Assembly: GCA_949751835.1 (NCBI GenBank)
Contig: CATKHK010000014.1
Span: 1-64,000, forward strand
Direction of reading: 5' to 3'
Length of the DNA: 64,000 bases
From: Blepharisma japonicum
Taxonomy: Eukaryota > Ciliophora > Heterotrichea > Heterotrichida > Blepharismidae
Shown: positions 35,704 to 46,505 of the stretch, one piece after another
Layout of the letters: each line of letters begins with the position of its first letter
Position numbering within the stretch: the stretch's first letter is position 1
The notes under the pieces: generated by a model
The model's database searches: none
What the model was told of the DNA's origin: nothing
The model's input: the letters and a program-made list of their open reading frames with translations, nothing else
Program-made: the position numbers and the translations under genes

Positions 35704-37446
35704 ATGCCTAAAATGCTGAACACTATAATTATGTCGTTGATGAATACTAAGTCTTGCGAAATCTGCAAAGGAGTTGGGGAGCTTATTTGCTTCTGTAAGC
35801 AGGTTATTTTGTGTAGTAGCTGTGTAGGAAAACATATAATTTCCGACATAGGCTCTAACCACAAGCCAGTCGCCCTCAGTGAAAGCCAACTAACTTCTTT
35901 AGTCGCTGAAAATTGGCATGAGATCTGTGCAACTGAAGCACAGATCCTCGCTCATGCTTCTCAAAAACAAGAAGTTTTATCACACATAAAATCTCGTTTA
36001 GAACGAGAAATATCTAATATTGACGAATTTCAAAATTTGTCCATTCAGTTTATTACAGAAATCGTAAAAGTAATAGAGCGTGACTTGCTTGGGGCTGCTG
36101 AAGATATGACGTTAAAAGTTATTAATCAATGTGGAGCTCTCAAAAAGCAAATAAACGAAGCTTTAGAGACTGTAAAAAGAGGTGACTATCAATATAACGA
36201 ATTGGCAAATTCTATGACAAACTGTCTGTCTATAGAAGATGTCGACAAATTTGAAATTATTAAGAAAAAAGTCGACTATACACAAATTGATATAAAAAAT
36301 GTCATAGTAAACCAATTTGTATTTGATGTTGGACTTAAAAATAGTGGCACAAACACCCCAGCACCAGATCCAAAGCACCCTAAAGCTGCAACCCCTACTA
36401 TTGTGGATTCCCATTCTCCTAAAAAAGTCCCACAGCTCGCTTTGCCAAAGCAAAATATTGTAAAAACAAAAGTTGCATCTCCTAAAACCGCGCCGCCTAA
36501 AATCGGTTTTAGAGATGGAAAAAGGACAAAAACACAAACTCCAATGGACTTATCAGATTTTGAAGAAAATTATGTATCATTAACATCAAGAGATAGCTCA
36601 GAATATGAAATTACAAGAATGTCGCTAACACAGAGAGATTTTAAAACAAAAATGCAGAGAAGCAGCTCTGCGTCGAGGAAAAAAATAATTTCATCAATGT
36701 TATATTGCTTTATTCCCAACATGAAGTATTTGATAACTTTTAATACTTCTATAGACGAACTTTCAAAAATCAAAATAAAAAATCGAGATGTCGGGCTTGA
36801 TGGAAGTGCTTGGGCTATTACTCCAGATGGCCTTATTATCATTACTGGAGGTCTACAAATATCCCCTAAGAAATCTACATGAATTTTCAACGTGGTTTCC
36901 CAAGACTTGACTATTGGTCCAGCTATGAAAAATCCTCGTTTTAATCACGCAATAATAAATATCGGGGAATTTGTCTATGTATTTGGAGGCTTCAACAATG
37001 GAAATTTAAAAGACTGTGAAAGGTTAAATGTAGCCCAAAGGACCTGGCAGAAAATATCAAGCTTAAATGTTGCAAGAGAAAGCTGCTCAGCAGCGTTTAT
37101 TAAAGGAAATATTTATGTAGCTGGAGGCACAGACTCTATTGAAGCTTATAACATAGCAGGAAACAGGTTTTCTTTATTAAAAATTAAAATTCCCGACTGT
37201 ATTAGATGCTTTATGTTCCCAGTTGAAAATAATTTGATAATTTTGCATGGGAAAAAGGCTACAAAGGTGGATCCAATGAATTCTCAGACTGTTGAAGATG
37301 TCTTGGATTTGCCTGAAGAAGACTGGTGGAGCCCAGCTAATCATATTTCCAGTGAAAAATCAATATTTTTCATCAGAAAGTTCTTTATTTATAAGTACGA
37401 TATTGAAGAAAATTTATTATTCCCAATTCAGTCATGCACGAATTAA
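35704..37446 (+). CDS. B-box-like zinc finger and Kelch-repeat protein
   Basis: ATG at 35704-35706, 580 aa; one in-frame TGA (36883-36885) joins the halves. Residues 18-53 have a zinc-binding array (Cys18, 21, 29, 31, 37, 40, His44, His53) like a B-box. Residues ~75-215 are coiled coil, as in TRIM-type proteins. A basic Pro/Ser linker (about 215-335) follows. The C-terminal ~240 residues contain Kelch beta-propeller blades ('AIINIGEFVYVFGGFNNG', 'RESCSAAFIKGNIYVAGG'). No RING is seen before the B-box. Ciliates have many such B-box/Kelch proteins. A substrate- or cytoskeleton-binding adaptor role is likely; partners are unknown. It starts 35 bp after the previous gene. Confidence 0.8.
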
Positions 37447-37596
37447 ATAAAATTTAAAAATTAAGTTTTTAAAAAAGGTTTTATTATAAATCAATAATTT
37501 TTATATAGTTTTCAAGAGAAAAACTACTATATTTATAAGACGTTTTTTAAAATAAAGGAAAATCCATTTTGGATCTAAATAATTCATTATTCAAAT

Positions 37597-39828
37597 ATGA
37601 CTGAGGCTGCTGAAACACCTGAAATCATCCCTGAAGTTATTGAAACTTTAAATATTCCTGAAAATAATCGTATATCAAGACCACTTGAAAGACAATCAAA
37701 AGACCTAAAGCGCCCAGAATCAGCAGGATTGCAAAAAACTCAAAAAATCCCTGTAAAGCCTACAAAAACTTTTCAATCGATGACAGAAAAGCAAAAAACT
37801 GAAGCATATTACAATTTATATGATACCAATATTGAATTAAAAAACAAGCAAAATGAATTAGAAGAAAGGGTAAAACAATTAACTACGCAGCTGACAAGAA
37901 TTGTTGCAGACATAAAATACGAGCGAGATTTAGCTGCGAATTCTGCAGGTGGCGAAATTAAAGCAAAAATCCAAGCATTGAGTGAAGAAAAAGAAAAAAT
38001 TTCGAAGGAGAATTTGGAGTTGAAACAAAAATTAAAAGAAAAAAATTTTTCTCAAGGTAAAAATCCTAGGCAAGGTGGACAGAAAAATAGGCCGCCGACA
38101 ATCGCTAAATTTAATACTCAGCCAGTAGTGCTTTCTAAGGACAGAAGAGCTGATGAAACTTTAGAAGAAAGAGATAGACTTATTGAAAGGTTAAAAGAGC
38201 AGCTTCAGCAGACTGAAATTGAGCTACTTAGATCAAAAGGGGATAAAGGCTTAGCTCCAGATCTTACTGATAGTTTTAAAGAAAAAGCGACACAGCTACT
38301 AAATTTAGAGCAAAAATTTTCTTCCCTCGAGCAAGAATTCTTATCCCAAAAGACTTATCTTGAGCTCACCAAAAAAATGCTTGAAGAAAATCAAGTCTCT
38401 CTCAGAGAAGAAAGAACCAAAAGCTCTGAGCTCACTATCCGATTAAACGCTGCAGAAATGGCTGCAAAAGGCAGTAAAGATCTCGCATTAAAACTTAGAG
38501 AAGTTGTCTCCGAAAACAAGCAGCTTGAGATGAGAGTAAAAGAACTATGCCAATCCCCATTTATTAAAGAATCCGGAGACCGAGTTATTATTGGCACCAA
38601 AATTACCCTGCTTGAAAAAGAGCTTGAGGAAAGGCTTTATACCGTCAATGACTATAAAGAAAGAGTCCTCAGAGCTGAAAGCGAGCTAGCCAGAACTAAA
38701 CAAGAGCTTGATTTAGCCAATATAGAAAGAAGCAAGCTTAAAGACGAAAATTTAGTTTTAAACGTAAAATTATCAGAAAAAGGAAAATATGTTGACGATT
38801 TTGACGAAAAATTAAAAGTTCTTGTCCAAGACAAAGACTCTGAAGCCTTCATGAAAGCTATAGGAATGATGAAACTAGAAGGCCGACAGCCTGTATGATC
38901 ACAGCTAGATATGATAGAAAGGGCTCAAAGTGTCCCTGGCGACGTACCTGGACTTATGCGAGAAATAGAAAGGCTGAAAATCGAAAAAGGAGACCTAGCA
39001 GCTGAGCTAGAAAAATACCAAAATTTAATAACATTAAAAGCCCAAATCGAAGAAGAAAAAACAGCCATGATTAAAGCAGAAAATGAAAACTTAAAGTTCC
39101 AGCTGAGAGCTGCACAAAAAAGAATTGAAGAATTAAGCAAGCTTTCAGATTATCGAGCAAATAAATTAAAACAATTTTCTCACTTGCAAGGACCAAAGCT
39201 ACCTGTTAGTACAAACCAGTCTATAGAAAATTTAGACCTAGGTGGCGGCTTTATTGAAGGAGGCACTGAAGTGGACACAGGCGAAAATATTTTTGATTTA
39301 ATGATAATTGACGCTGATTACAATTTAAATCTCCTTCCTCCAAAAGTGATAGAAAATATCAAAAATTTGCCAGAATTCCTTACTTTTATGACGGTAGATT
39401 TTTATAATCATGAAAGTCAGTTGACCTCTATATGTGAAGGGCTTAGGCCAAAATTTGAGGTCCATATAAGTTTTAAGGTGTCTGTGGATAATTTATTGTT
39501 AAAATATTTGCAAGCAGATTTTGTTATAGTTGAAGCACATTTGACTGTGGGTGATCGATATATGACAATAGGAAAAGGCAAAATTCCATTAAAAGTGCTG
39601 ATTGAAGTGTCAAGGGCTGAAAACCTTACAAGGGTTATAGAGTCAGCTTGTGTGCTGTATAGCAGATTTGACGAAAAAGTTGTTATTGGAGGTTTTCGGT
39701 ATAAAATGAGGATGAGGTATCCTATGAACGAAATTTTTGATTATTATGAAGACCGACAAGAGGTCATGGTAAGACCGACAACTATAGATGCTATTGATGC
39801 AAGCCAAAAGCCAAGGGAGTATTTTTAA
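37597..39828 (+). CDS. RPGRIP1L: RPGRIP1-like ciliary transition-zone protein
   Basis: ATG to TAA, 743 aa, with an in-frame TGA at 38896-38898. Residues ~60-530 are continuous coiled coil with a basic gap at ~150-180. Residues ~565-730 form a C2 domain with the RPGRIP1/RPGRIP1L features: 'FLTFMTVDFYNHESQLTS', then 'GLRPKFEVHISFKVSVDNL', 'LKYLQADFVIVEAH' and a C-terminal 'FRYKMRMRYPMNEIFDYYEDR', which parallels the human RIYP..MDQAIRLYRER end. In animals RPGRIP1L (NPHP8) organises the transition zone and gates entry of ciliary proteins. Here it should sit at the base of the cilia. The second C2 and the RPGR-binding domain of the human protein are not seen, as is common in protists. Confidence 0.85.
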
Positions 39829-39904
39829 TTATGTTTAATATCTTTTATTAAAAAATTATTATTTAAAATGCAAATAGTAATGACGATTTCAATATATTGT
39901 CATC

Positions 39905-40495
39905 ATGGAAGACGAAGAAAAGCTTATGATTCCTTATAAAGAAAAAGATGAAGGAACTCGGTGCTTTAAAGCAGGAGAGTTTGAAAATGCCAGCAAAGCT
40001 TATTCAAAGGCTTTATTAGCTCTTAATTATTTGTTTAAAGATGAATTAATATCAGAAGAAGACGTAATGCGATATGTAAAAGAGATCCAGATCCCTTGTC
40101 TTTTAAACCTTTCAGCCTGCTATTTGAAAATGAAGGTTAATTATGAAAATGTCATAATTCATTGCTCAGATGTTCTAGTTGTGGATCCAGGAAATCCTAA
40201 AGCCCTTTATAGAAGAGGAGTAGCCCATACAGAACTGAGTAACTTTGAAGAAGCTTCAAGAGACTTAAAAGAAGCAAGAAGTATAGAGCCTAATAATAAT
40301 AGCATATTTGAAGCTCAAGTGGAACTAAAAAAGAGGATAAAGGCTTACAAAGAAAAAAACAAAAAAATTGCTCAGAAAACGTTTGAGAGGAAACCAGAAC
40401 CAAAGGCTAAAAATTTGCCTGAGCCCTCTACTTGGACACTTTTAGGGCAGATGTTTTACCAATGCTGCAGGAGAAGGGCGAATTTCAGACATTAG
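39905..40495 (+). CDS. TPR protein, FKBP/AIP-type TPR without a catalytic domain
   Basis: ATG to TAG, 196 aa. Three TPR motifs run from ~12 to ~150: 'KDEGTRCFKAGEFENASKAYSKAL', 'PCLLNLSACYLKM', and 'PKALYRRGVAHTELSNFEEA'. The Asn of LLNLSACY and the Lys/Arg of KALYRRG are residues that form the carboxylate clamp for Hsp90/Hsp70 C-termini. There is no peptidyl-prolyl isomerase domain, so it resembles the TPR half of FKBP- or AIP-like co-chaperones. The C-terminal ~45 residues are basic and end in a Cys/Arg-rich patch of unknown meaning. It lies 76 bp after the RPGRIP1-like gene. Confidence 0.8.
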   Translation: MEDEEKLMIPYKEKDEGTRCFKAGEFENASKAYSKALLALNYLFKDELISEEDVMRYVKEIQIPCLLNLSACYLKMKVNYENVIIHCSDVLVVDPGNPKALYRRGVAHTELSNFEEASRDLKEARSIEPNNNSIFEAQVELKKRIKAYKEKNKKIAQKTFERKPEPKAKNLPEPSTWTLLGQMFYQCCRRRANFRH

Positions 40496-40569
40496 TAATG
40501 AAATTATTAATAAATAATAAGCACACATAAGATTATTGATACATTTAATATGCTGATAGAAAACTTGTA

Positions 40570-40817
40570 AACTTTAGTAAATCCGTATTTGAAGATTCCT
40601 CTGCTGATGAGCATGAAGAGCAAATCGTGAAGATTCAGATCATAGCAATTGTGATCCAGATTTCGAAAATAATGAGCAGCTAAGCAATAATATAGAGTTA
40701 CCCACCAAAAGAAAGCCTGAAAATTCAATAAATTATAAAATAAAAATTTGCATTTTGAATGCTATTTTGGCATCTGGGAAATTTCTTTCGTTCAATTCTA
40801 TAAGACTTTGTGCTTAA
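40570..40817 (+). pseudogene. Relic acidic/basic coding fragment
   Basis: Two frames in turn read like protein: 'NFSKSVFEDSSADEHEEQ', then one frame over 'SNCDPDFENNEQLSNN' and 'LPTKRKPENSINYKIKICI' to a TAA at 40815-40817. One frameshift, no start codon. An acidic stretch followed by a basic helical one is seen in some transposase N-termini, but no family can be named. Confidence 0.35.
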
Positions 40818-41452
40818 ATTGAGATTGCTAAGTCATAGATAATTTTATTAGGAATTTTATAGCAAATTACAAAATTTCTTTATAATCATTTTAAAATATC
40901 CCTGCAAGAGATAGTATTTTATTAAACACTAAAGAGGTAATAAATATAGCTAAGTGACTTTATTTGTTAAAATCTTTAGAATTACTAAATTAATACTCGC
41001 TCAATTATTTAAAGCTCTCGCAGCATATCTAAAAGGAGAAGATCGTTTCGCTATAGGCAAGGAATTAGAATGGTAAGCAAGATCCTCACAAAATACATTT
41101 TACCTTGGCTCTTTAATGAACCTATAAAAAATCAGAATTTATCCTGATCCTTTAAAATCTTGAATATTGCCATATCCTGGGATTTTCCTCACTCAATTAA
41201 ATGGCCTTTTTTTCTGTTTCCCACCTTATAATTATCATAAATTAAGCATAATAGGAAAATCTTTAAAGTGAGCATAAAATAAAAAAACTACAAAATTTGT
41301 ATAGAATTATTTTTACTTACTTTATAGATAATTTATAGGTTTATTTAAATTCTCTGTCAAAATAAATGCTGCATAGAAGCTTTTAATTATTTTTGTAGTA
41401 AAATTACGAGTTATTTGGCCACAAATTTGAAAAACCTGAAGAAGTTTATAAT
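40818..41452. other. Intergenic upstream of the GSK3 gene
   Basis: AT-rich, no gene recognised; it presumably contains the kinase promoter. A short coding-like piece near 40990-41070 has stops in all frames. Confidence 0.4.
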
Positions 41453-42643
41453 ATGGAGAGATTGAAATCAAACAGGGTACCTAAAAGAACTGAGCCAAGA
41501 AAGAGCGATCCACATAATGTATCATCTGCATCTACAGTTGGACGTAATATTTCGTCTGCAGCTACAAAAAAGAGAGGAGTAGGCGAGCTTGCCAGTTCGG
41601 TTAATCGCATGAGTATAGAAGAAAACAAAACTGGTAGTGGGACCTTCACATTCAATAATGAAAAAGTCATCGGAACAGGCACGTTTGCTAGTGTTTCTCA
41701 AGCTACAATAGCAGAGACTGGAGAGATTGTTGCAATTAAAAAGGTTTTGCAAGACAGGAGATATAAAAATCGTGAGCTGGAGATCATGAAAGACTTACAC
41801 CATCCAAACATAGTAACTCTTCGTCATTCATACTTCACGCAAGGCGAGAAGCCTGATGAGATGTTTTTAAACTTAGTTATGGACTTTATTCCAGAAACTA
41901 TATATAGAGTTACTAAGGATTATGTTCATCAGAAGCAGCCGATGCCAATTTTATTGGTAAAGTTGTATGCTTATCAAATCATGAGAAGCATTGCCTATCT
42001 TCACGCTACCGGAGTTTGCCACCGTGACATAAAACCCCAAAATGTATTAGTAGACACGAATAGCCACGTCGTCAAGCTTTGTGATTTTGGCTCAGCAAAA
42101 AAATTAGTCAAAGGTGAGCCCAATGTCAGCTATATTTGCTCCAGATATTATAGAGCTCCTGAGCTGATTTTTGGTGCAACTGACTATACGACAGCTATTG
42201 ATGTCTGAAGTGGAGCTGCCGTTATAGCAGAATTGATATTAGGCCAGCCTTTATTCCCTGGAGAAAGCAGCATTGACCAGCTTGTCGAAGTAATAAAAGT
42301 CCTAGGGACGCCTACAAGAAACCAAATTAATGATATGAATCCAAATTATATAGAAAGAAGATTCCCTCAAATAAGACAGCAGCCTTTAGACAGGATTTTT
42401 AAATCTGGGACTCCTCCAGATATCATTGACTTTTTGAGTGGAATTTTGGTTTATTCGCCTCAGTTAAGGCCTACAGCACTACAAAGCTTAGCACACCCAT
42501 GTTTTGATGTTTTGAGAGACGAAAACACGAGACTGCCTAATGGAAATCCATTGCCAAGTCTATTTAATTGGACACCGGAGGAAAGAAGTGCAGGAAATTT
42601 ACAATTGTTTAGACAATTAACTCCACGTTGGTTCCGAGCATAA
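41453..42643 (+). CDS. GSK3: Glycogen synthase kinase 3 / shaggy-type Ser/Thr kinase
   Basis: ATG to TAA, 396 aa. Kinase features: Gly loop GTGTFASV (74-81), catalytic Lys96 in [12 protein letters not shown] (190-197), DFGSAKKL (211-218), and [18 protein letters not shown] with the activating Tyr227 typical of GSK3. The TGA at 42206-42208 falls in 'AIDVWSGAAV', where all kinases have Trp, which proves TGA = Trp. The C-lobe ends with '[12 protein letters not shown]', as in GSK3. The Ser/Arg-rich head (1-65) has no obvious inhibitory Ser9-type site (RxxS near 4-14 is unconvincing). Metazoan GSK3 acts in Wnt signalling and metabolism; in ciliates and algae related kinases also affect cilia. A 3' piece of this gene is repeated at ~51213-51590. 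Confidence 0.95.
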
Positions 42644-43300
42644 AAAATCTATAATTATTGAAGATATAGATAACTCAATTAATAGAATTCATATTAGTTA
42701 TTTATAAGTTTTTATTTTGCACTCTATGATTTAAATGATTAATTCAATTTTATGAAGACCTTTTAATATTTTGTTAATTCAAATACTTATTTTAATATAC
42801 TTACAACTCATTTTCTGGTAAAACTAAAAGTTGCCGTATTCTTAAAATTCTGGTATTTTATTAGCTGCTTTTTGTCTTTAAATAAATTCAATGCTCCTCT
42901 ATTCAAACTCTTTTAACTTTTACATAAACCTTTGATGATAATCTTCTTTAATTCATAAAATAAGAAAATATCTTTTTCAATCCTTGTGATACCTCTATAA
43001 CGAGTTTAAGAGTTCAATTAATTGGAAATGCCATAAATAATCTATAAATTCCTGATCTTGTAGTATTCTCGCATTCAAATCTATAAAATAATTAAATCTA
43101 GATAACATAAAATGGCAAATTCTTTTATTTTATCGCTTTTGTTTTTTCCTTCTTTTGCTTAAATAGATACTTCGAAACTTTATTATAAAATATATAAAAA
43201 ATGCTAAATCATACTTGCCCCAAGCATTTATATATTTAAATTTTTGCAAACAAATACATAAAAATAATAAAATATGACAGGCTTTATGCAGCTAATCTTA
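42644..43300. other. 3' flank of GSK3, intergenic
   Basis: No gene. The first ~150 bp are duplicated at about 51450-51590 after the GSK3 fragment, for example 'CAATTAATAGAATTCATATTA'. Confidence 0.5.
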
Positions 43301-44052
43301 CTAATTATTTACTACTAATAATGATGTTTTCGTGTCGCTGCCATCCTTCTCTATCGGATCCATTACTACGAGTGATGAACTTTTTCTAAAGATTTGTGCT
43401 TCTTCCTCATTTTCTTCTACTTTTTTCTCTTTCTTCTCCGTTTTCACCTTCTTGCAGTTTTGCTGCTAGTTTTTCTGTTGGATTTTCTGCTGGCTTTCTG
43501 TTGATTTTCTGCTAATTTTTCTGTTGTCTTTCTATTGACTTTTCTGTTGACTTTTCTGGTGAATTTTTTTTGACTTTTCTGTTGACTTTTCTATTTACTT
43601 TTCTGTTGACTTTTCTGTTGACTTTACTATCGCTTTTTTATTTGGCTTTTTTGTCTTTTCTATCTTTTTTGTCTTGTCAGCTCTTTTATGCTTGCAATCT
43701 ATTGAGATTTCTGTTGGATCTTCTGTTGGAAATCCTATATTTCTGCAAAGTAAGCCTTTTCCGTTTTTAGATCTTCTCCAGTTGATATTCGAAATGAGCG
43801 GTCAGGATTGTCCAGCCATTGTCTAAGAGTTCTCCTTGCTGTTCTGAAAGCAGAATTCTTACCTTTTCGAATCCTTCATTTTCTCGCTAATTTATCTCTT
43901 CAGCATTCATCTTCCTTAAATTCTCCTTCAAATTCTTTTTTGCTTAATTCATATTCTCCCAGTAATTCCAGAAATTTAAGTTCTTTTTCTATGTGATCAT
44001 CGCACTAAATCAATGCTTTCTTTGCTTTTTCTTCACTATAGCCTAATTCCAT
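43301..44052 (-). pseudogene. Broken gene for a UBA-like, Lys/Ser/Thr/Glu-repeat protein
   Basis: From ATG at 44050-44052 the frame reads a UBA-like head, MELGYSEEKAKKALI, then TAG, then CDDHIEKELKFLELLGEYE. It continues through a basic segment ('RTARRTLRQWLDNPDRSF') to another TAG. After a frameshift come 'GFPTEDPTEISIDCKHKRAD', a KSTEK repeat tract, and in the third part an intact-looking end, 'EENEEEAQIFRKSSSLVV' followed by TAG at 43301-43303. Start and end codons lie in different frames, and several TAA/TAG interrupt it, so it is dead. UBA domains bind ubiquitin. Confidence 0.65.
43500..43630 (-). repeat. 12-bp minisatellite encoding Ser-Thr-Glu-Lys
   Basis: On the plus strand the unit CTTTTCTGTTGA and variants recur about eight to ten times. 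On the minus strand it encodes STEK repeats inside the broken UBA-like gene. Slippage in this tract may have caused some of that gene's frameshifts. Confidence 0.7.
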
Positions 44053-44750
44053 AACCGATATCGGCTACACCAAATCTCATCATAATAAAACTTATTTATG
44101 TTAACTTTTTACGAAGGTTTTTCCGCATCACTGCTGCTAAATCTCCAATTTAAAACTAAGGCAGCCATAGGTGGTTTGTCCCTTTAAAAAAGCCTCTATT
44201 GCAAAAATAAAAAGTTGCAGCTAATCTTTCAATTATAGACATACTGAAATCTTAAAAATAAAATAGCTTATCATACTTAAAAATTTACTTTTAGATATTT
44301 CTCAATGTTCCATGCATTTTCATTATTTTGTTCTTCGCAAATATTTTTGAACCTTAAGGGATATTTTTAAAAAATAGGAAACTAAACATCAATCCAAAAT
44401 TATGAAAAAATGCTGTACAATGGTCAATTGAACCTTTATGGTACTTTAACTATTAGATGATTTATTCTATCTATTTATTAATAGAAAATGATGAATTATA
44501 AGACCTTTAAACTTTTTGTCTACTTCAAAAATATTAATAATCAGCATATCTTTCTATAATTATGCAAGATAAAAATTATAAGCAAGCTATTAAGAGATAA
44601 ATCTTATGAAAAATAAATTATTAGTAAATACTTAATTTTTCATCAGATGCTATCGATTTATCTTTTAATAAATTTCTTTATTTTCATTCTCTTAAAGCCC
44701 TAAGCCTCTTATAATAATCGTAGCATTATCCAGATATTAAAAAGGTACAA
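44053..44750. other. Intergenic between divergent genes
   Basis: AT-rich, no gene seen; it separates the broken UBA-like gene from the H1-like gene. Confidence 0.45.
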
Positions 44751-45122
44751 ATGTCGAAAAGCATTCCTAGCCCCCATTTAAATTTGATCAAAATATCGGT
44801 AAAATTTAAAATTAAAGTAATGCCTTCAACTTCAAGGCCTGATTGCACCCGCTCTAAAAAAGAATCTATTCCGCTGGCAGAAAAGACTAAATCTCATTCA
44901 AAATTCGAAGACATAAATGCAAGAGTTACAACCCGATCAAGGCCACGCACCCCTACCAAAATTCAAAAATCACCAGCTAAAAAAGCCACCTCAGCCAGGC
45001 CTCCAAAATCTCCTAAATCAGAAGAAAAAGCGGCTTCCAAAACTCTTAAAAAATTGCCAAAGCCAGCAGAAAAAACTCTTACAACCTCTTCAAAGGCAGC
45101 AAAAAAGACTCTAAAAAAATAA
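44751..45122 (+). CDS. Lysine-rich histone H1-like protein, C-terminally truncated
   Basis: ATG to TAA at 45120-45122, 123 aa. Residues 60-123 are H1-tail-like: Lys, Ala, Pro, Ser and Thr make up most of it, with TPTKIQKSPAKKATSARPPK and repeated KTLKK. Ciliate linker histones often have only such a tail and no globular domain, so a chromatin role is plausible but unproven. The related copy at 47708-48040 has TCA (Ser) where this gene has TAA. Here the same frame stays open after the stop for 35 more codons to a TAA at 45228-45230, with the same residues as the copy. So the stop is probably a recent nonsense change, or a functional shortening. Confidence 0.6.
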   Translation: MSKSIPSPHLNLIKISVKFKIKVMPSTSRPDCTRSKKESIPLAEKTKSHSKFEDINARVTTRSRPRTPTKIQKSPAKKATSARPPKSPKSEEKAASKTLKKLPKPAEKTLTTSSKAAKKTLKK

Positions 45123-45230
45123 AGGACAAGGAAACCAGGTCTAAAACGGACTATAATGTCAGAGTCTTTACTTGAGTTATTGTACCCTGGTAGATATTCG
45201 ATGCCTGCCCGTAGTAGGCATTCCTTCTAA
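45123..45230 (+). other. Former C-terminal coding tail of the H1-like gene
   Basis: It is in frame after the stop and reads RTRKPGLKRTIMSESLLELL, then YPGRYSMPARSRHSF and TAA. The same tail is part of the open frame in the second copy. Confidence 0.6.
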
Positions 45231-46278
45231 ATCTGCAAGATCATGATATTCATCAAAAACAAGAATAAAGGGTCCAACTAAACAATACAGAATCTTATTA
45301 CATAATTTTAAATATCATGAGAGATTAAGATGTAGTATAAAAAAAGTTGTATAATATAAATTAACTTGTGCTTTCATTGGGATTTAAGAGTATTTAATTT
45401 ATCTCCCACTGATAAAGCATTATAAGTAGCACATATTGAAATAATTTTTAATAATTTTTAGTTAATCTTTTCTGATATTTATTTACAATTATCATTTATA
45501 GCCCTTCAATATAAGTAATGCGAAGATGGCTTGCCAACACAAGTAATTAACTTTACCTTTTTATGCTATCAAAGATATTTACTTCCCTAGCTATTATCTA
45601 GAGTCTTTTAGCTGAAATGGAAAAGAGAAAAGTTGCTATCTTATTCCATAATTTTAAAGATTCATGAGAGATGAAGATGTGAAAAGAGTAAAACAGTATT
45701 TGGCTGTTTATAAGTAAACAATAAAGATGCAAGAGTCAGCTGCCTAAATCTTTTGCCAGTTTTATTAAGTTAGATGCTTTAAGAGCTGCAGCGAATTCAA
45801 AAGTAATTATATAAATTTAAGGCTAAAAAATGAAATATTATAGATTTGATTGGAAAAGAAAACAACTTCTAAGCAAGAGTAAAATCATAAAGCGAGTACA
45901 GTGGCTAAATTTAGGGTTTATAAAACCAAACAAATCAGCAACATTTCATTAAAGAAATTCGGATGTTAATCGAAAAAAGGAATTTTCTGCTATATTGCGC
46001 ATGCATTTAATATTAATGTAGAAGTAGCAGAAAAGTGTAAGTAAAAATAAAATTATAGATTAAAAACAGTAATAGTGAGAAGAGAAAGAAAAATTACAAC
46101 TCTATAGAGATTAAATGTTTTTGCATATGATTACCTTTAAAAGCAATTCAAGTTACCTGAATTCTTAGCCAAGACATTTTAGATCGCTTTTCTTAATAAT
46201 TTTTTTAAAATAAAACTAAGCGCAGCTAAAATAGATTTTGGAGATTTTTTTTTTTTTTAAAAATTGAGGAGCACAGCC
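45231..46278. repeat. Spacer of lysozyme unit 1
   Basis: No gene. From about 45340 to 46278 it matches 48860-49805 closely, for example 'GATAAAGCATTATAAGTAGC' at 45411 and 48890. A short piece (about 45240-45300) is present here only. Confidence 0.6.
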
Positions 46279-46503
46279 ATGTCTTTTGGGAACTTTGGAC
46301 GATCCTCTACCAAGAAACTTGAGTTTTAGATTGGAACATACGTGAACAGTCTTTTCCAGGAGCTCATTAATAGTCCAGAAGTAGTCATTTGAGTGAATTT
46401 TGTGTGATTTTCAAAGTCTGATCAATTTCAATGCCAGCAGACTCTCTTTGCAAGGCTATCTATAGAAGAATTAATGAAATTGAAGAATTTTAATTACTTT
46501 TAA
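46279..46503 (+). pseudogene. 75-codon relic frame convergent with lysozyme 1
   Basis: It reads MSFGNFGRSSTKKLEF, TAG, then 56 sense codons with two TGA (Trp), ending 'EELMKLKNFNYF' and TAA at 46501-46503, 2 bp from the lysozyme stop. The equivalent at 49806-50030 has exactly the same length and the same TAG at codon 17. No family is recognised. It may be an old gene scrap kept in the duplicated unit. Confidence 0.4.
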
Positions 46504-46505
46504 AG

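Noticed and set aside
43500-43630. CRISPR-like array
   Set aside because: Repeats are 12 bp, directly adjacent, with no spacers; they encode a peptide repeat.
43570-43770. Plus-strand frame that looks like a very hydrophobic membrane protein (FLLTFLLTLL...)
   Set aside because: It is the reverse complement of the STEK repeat in the broken UBA-like gene.
43301-44052. Rescue of the UBA-like gene by reading TAG as glutamine
   Set aside because: Intact genes here end in TAG (for example 33286-33288 and the TPR gene), and this locus also has frameshifts and a TAA.
44917-45114. Second overlapping frame in the H1-like gene (Gln/Leu/Lys-rich)
   Set aside because: Out of frame with the codon-conserved version shared by both copies.
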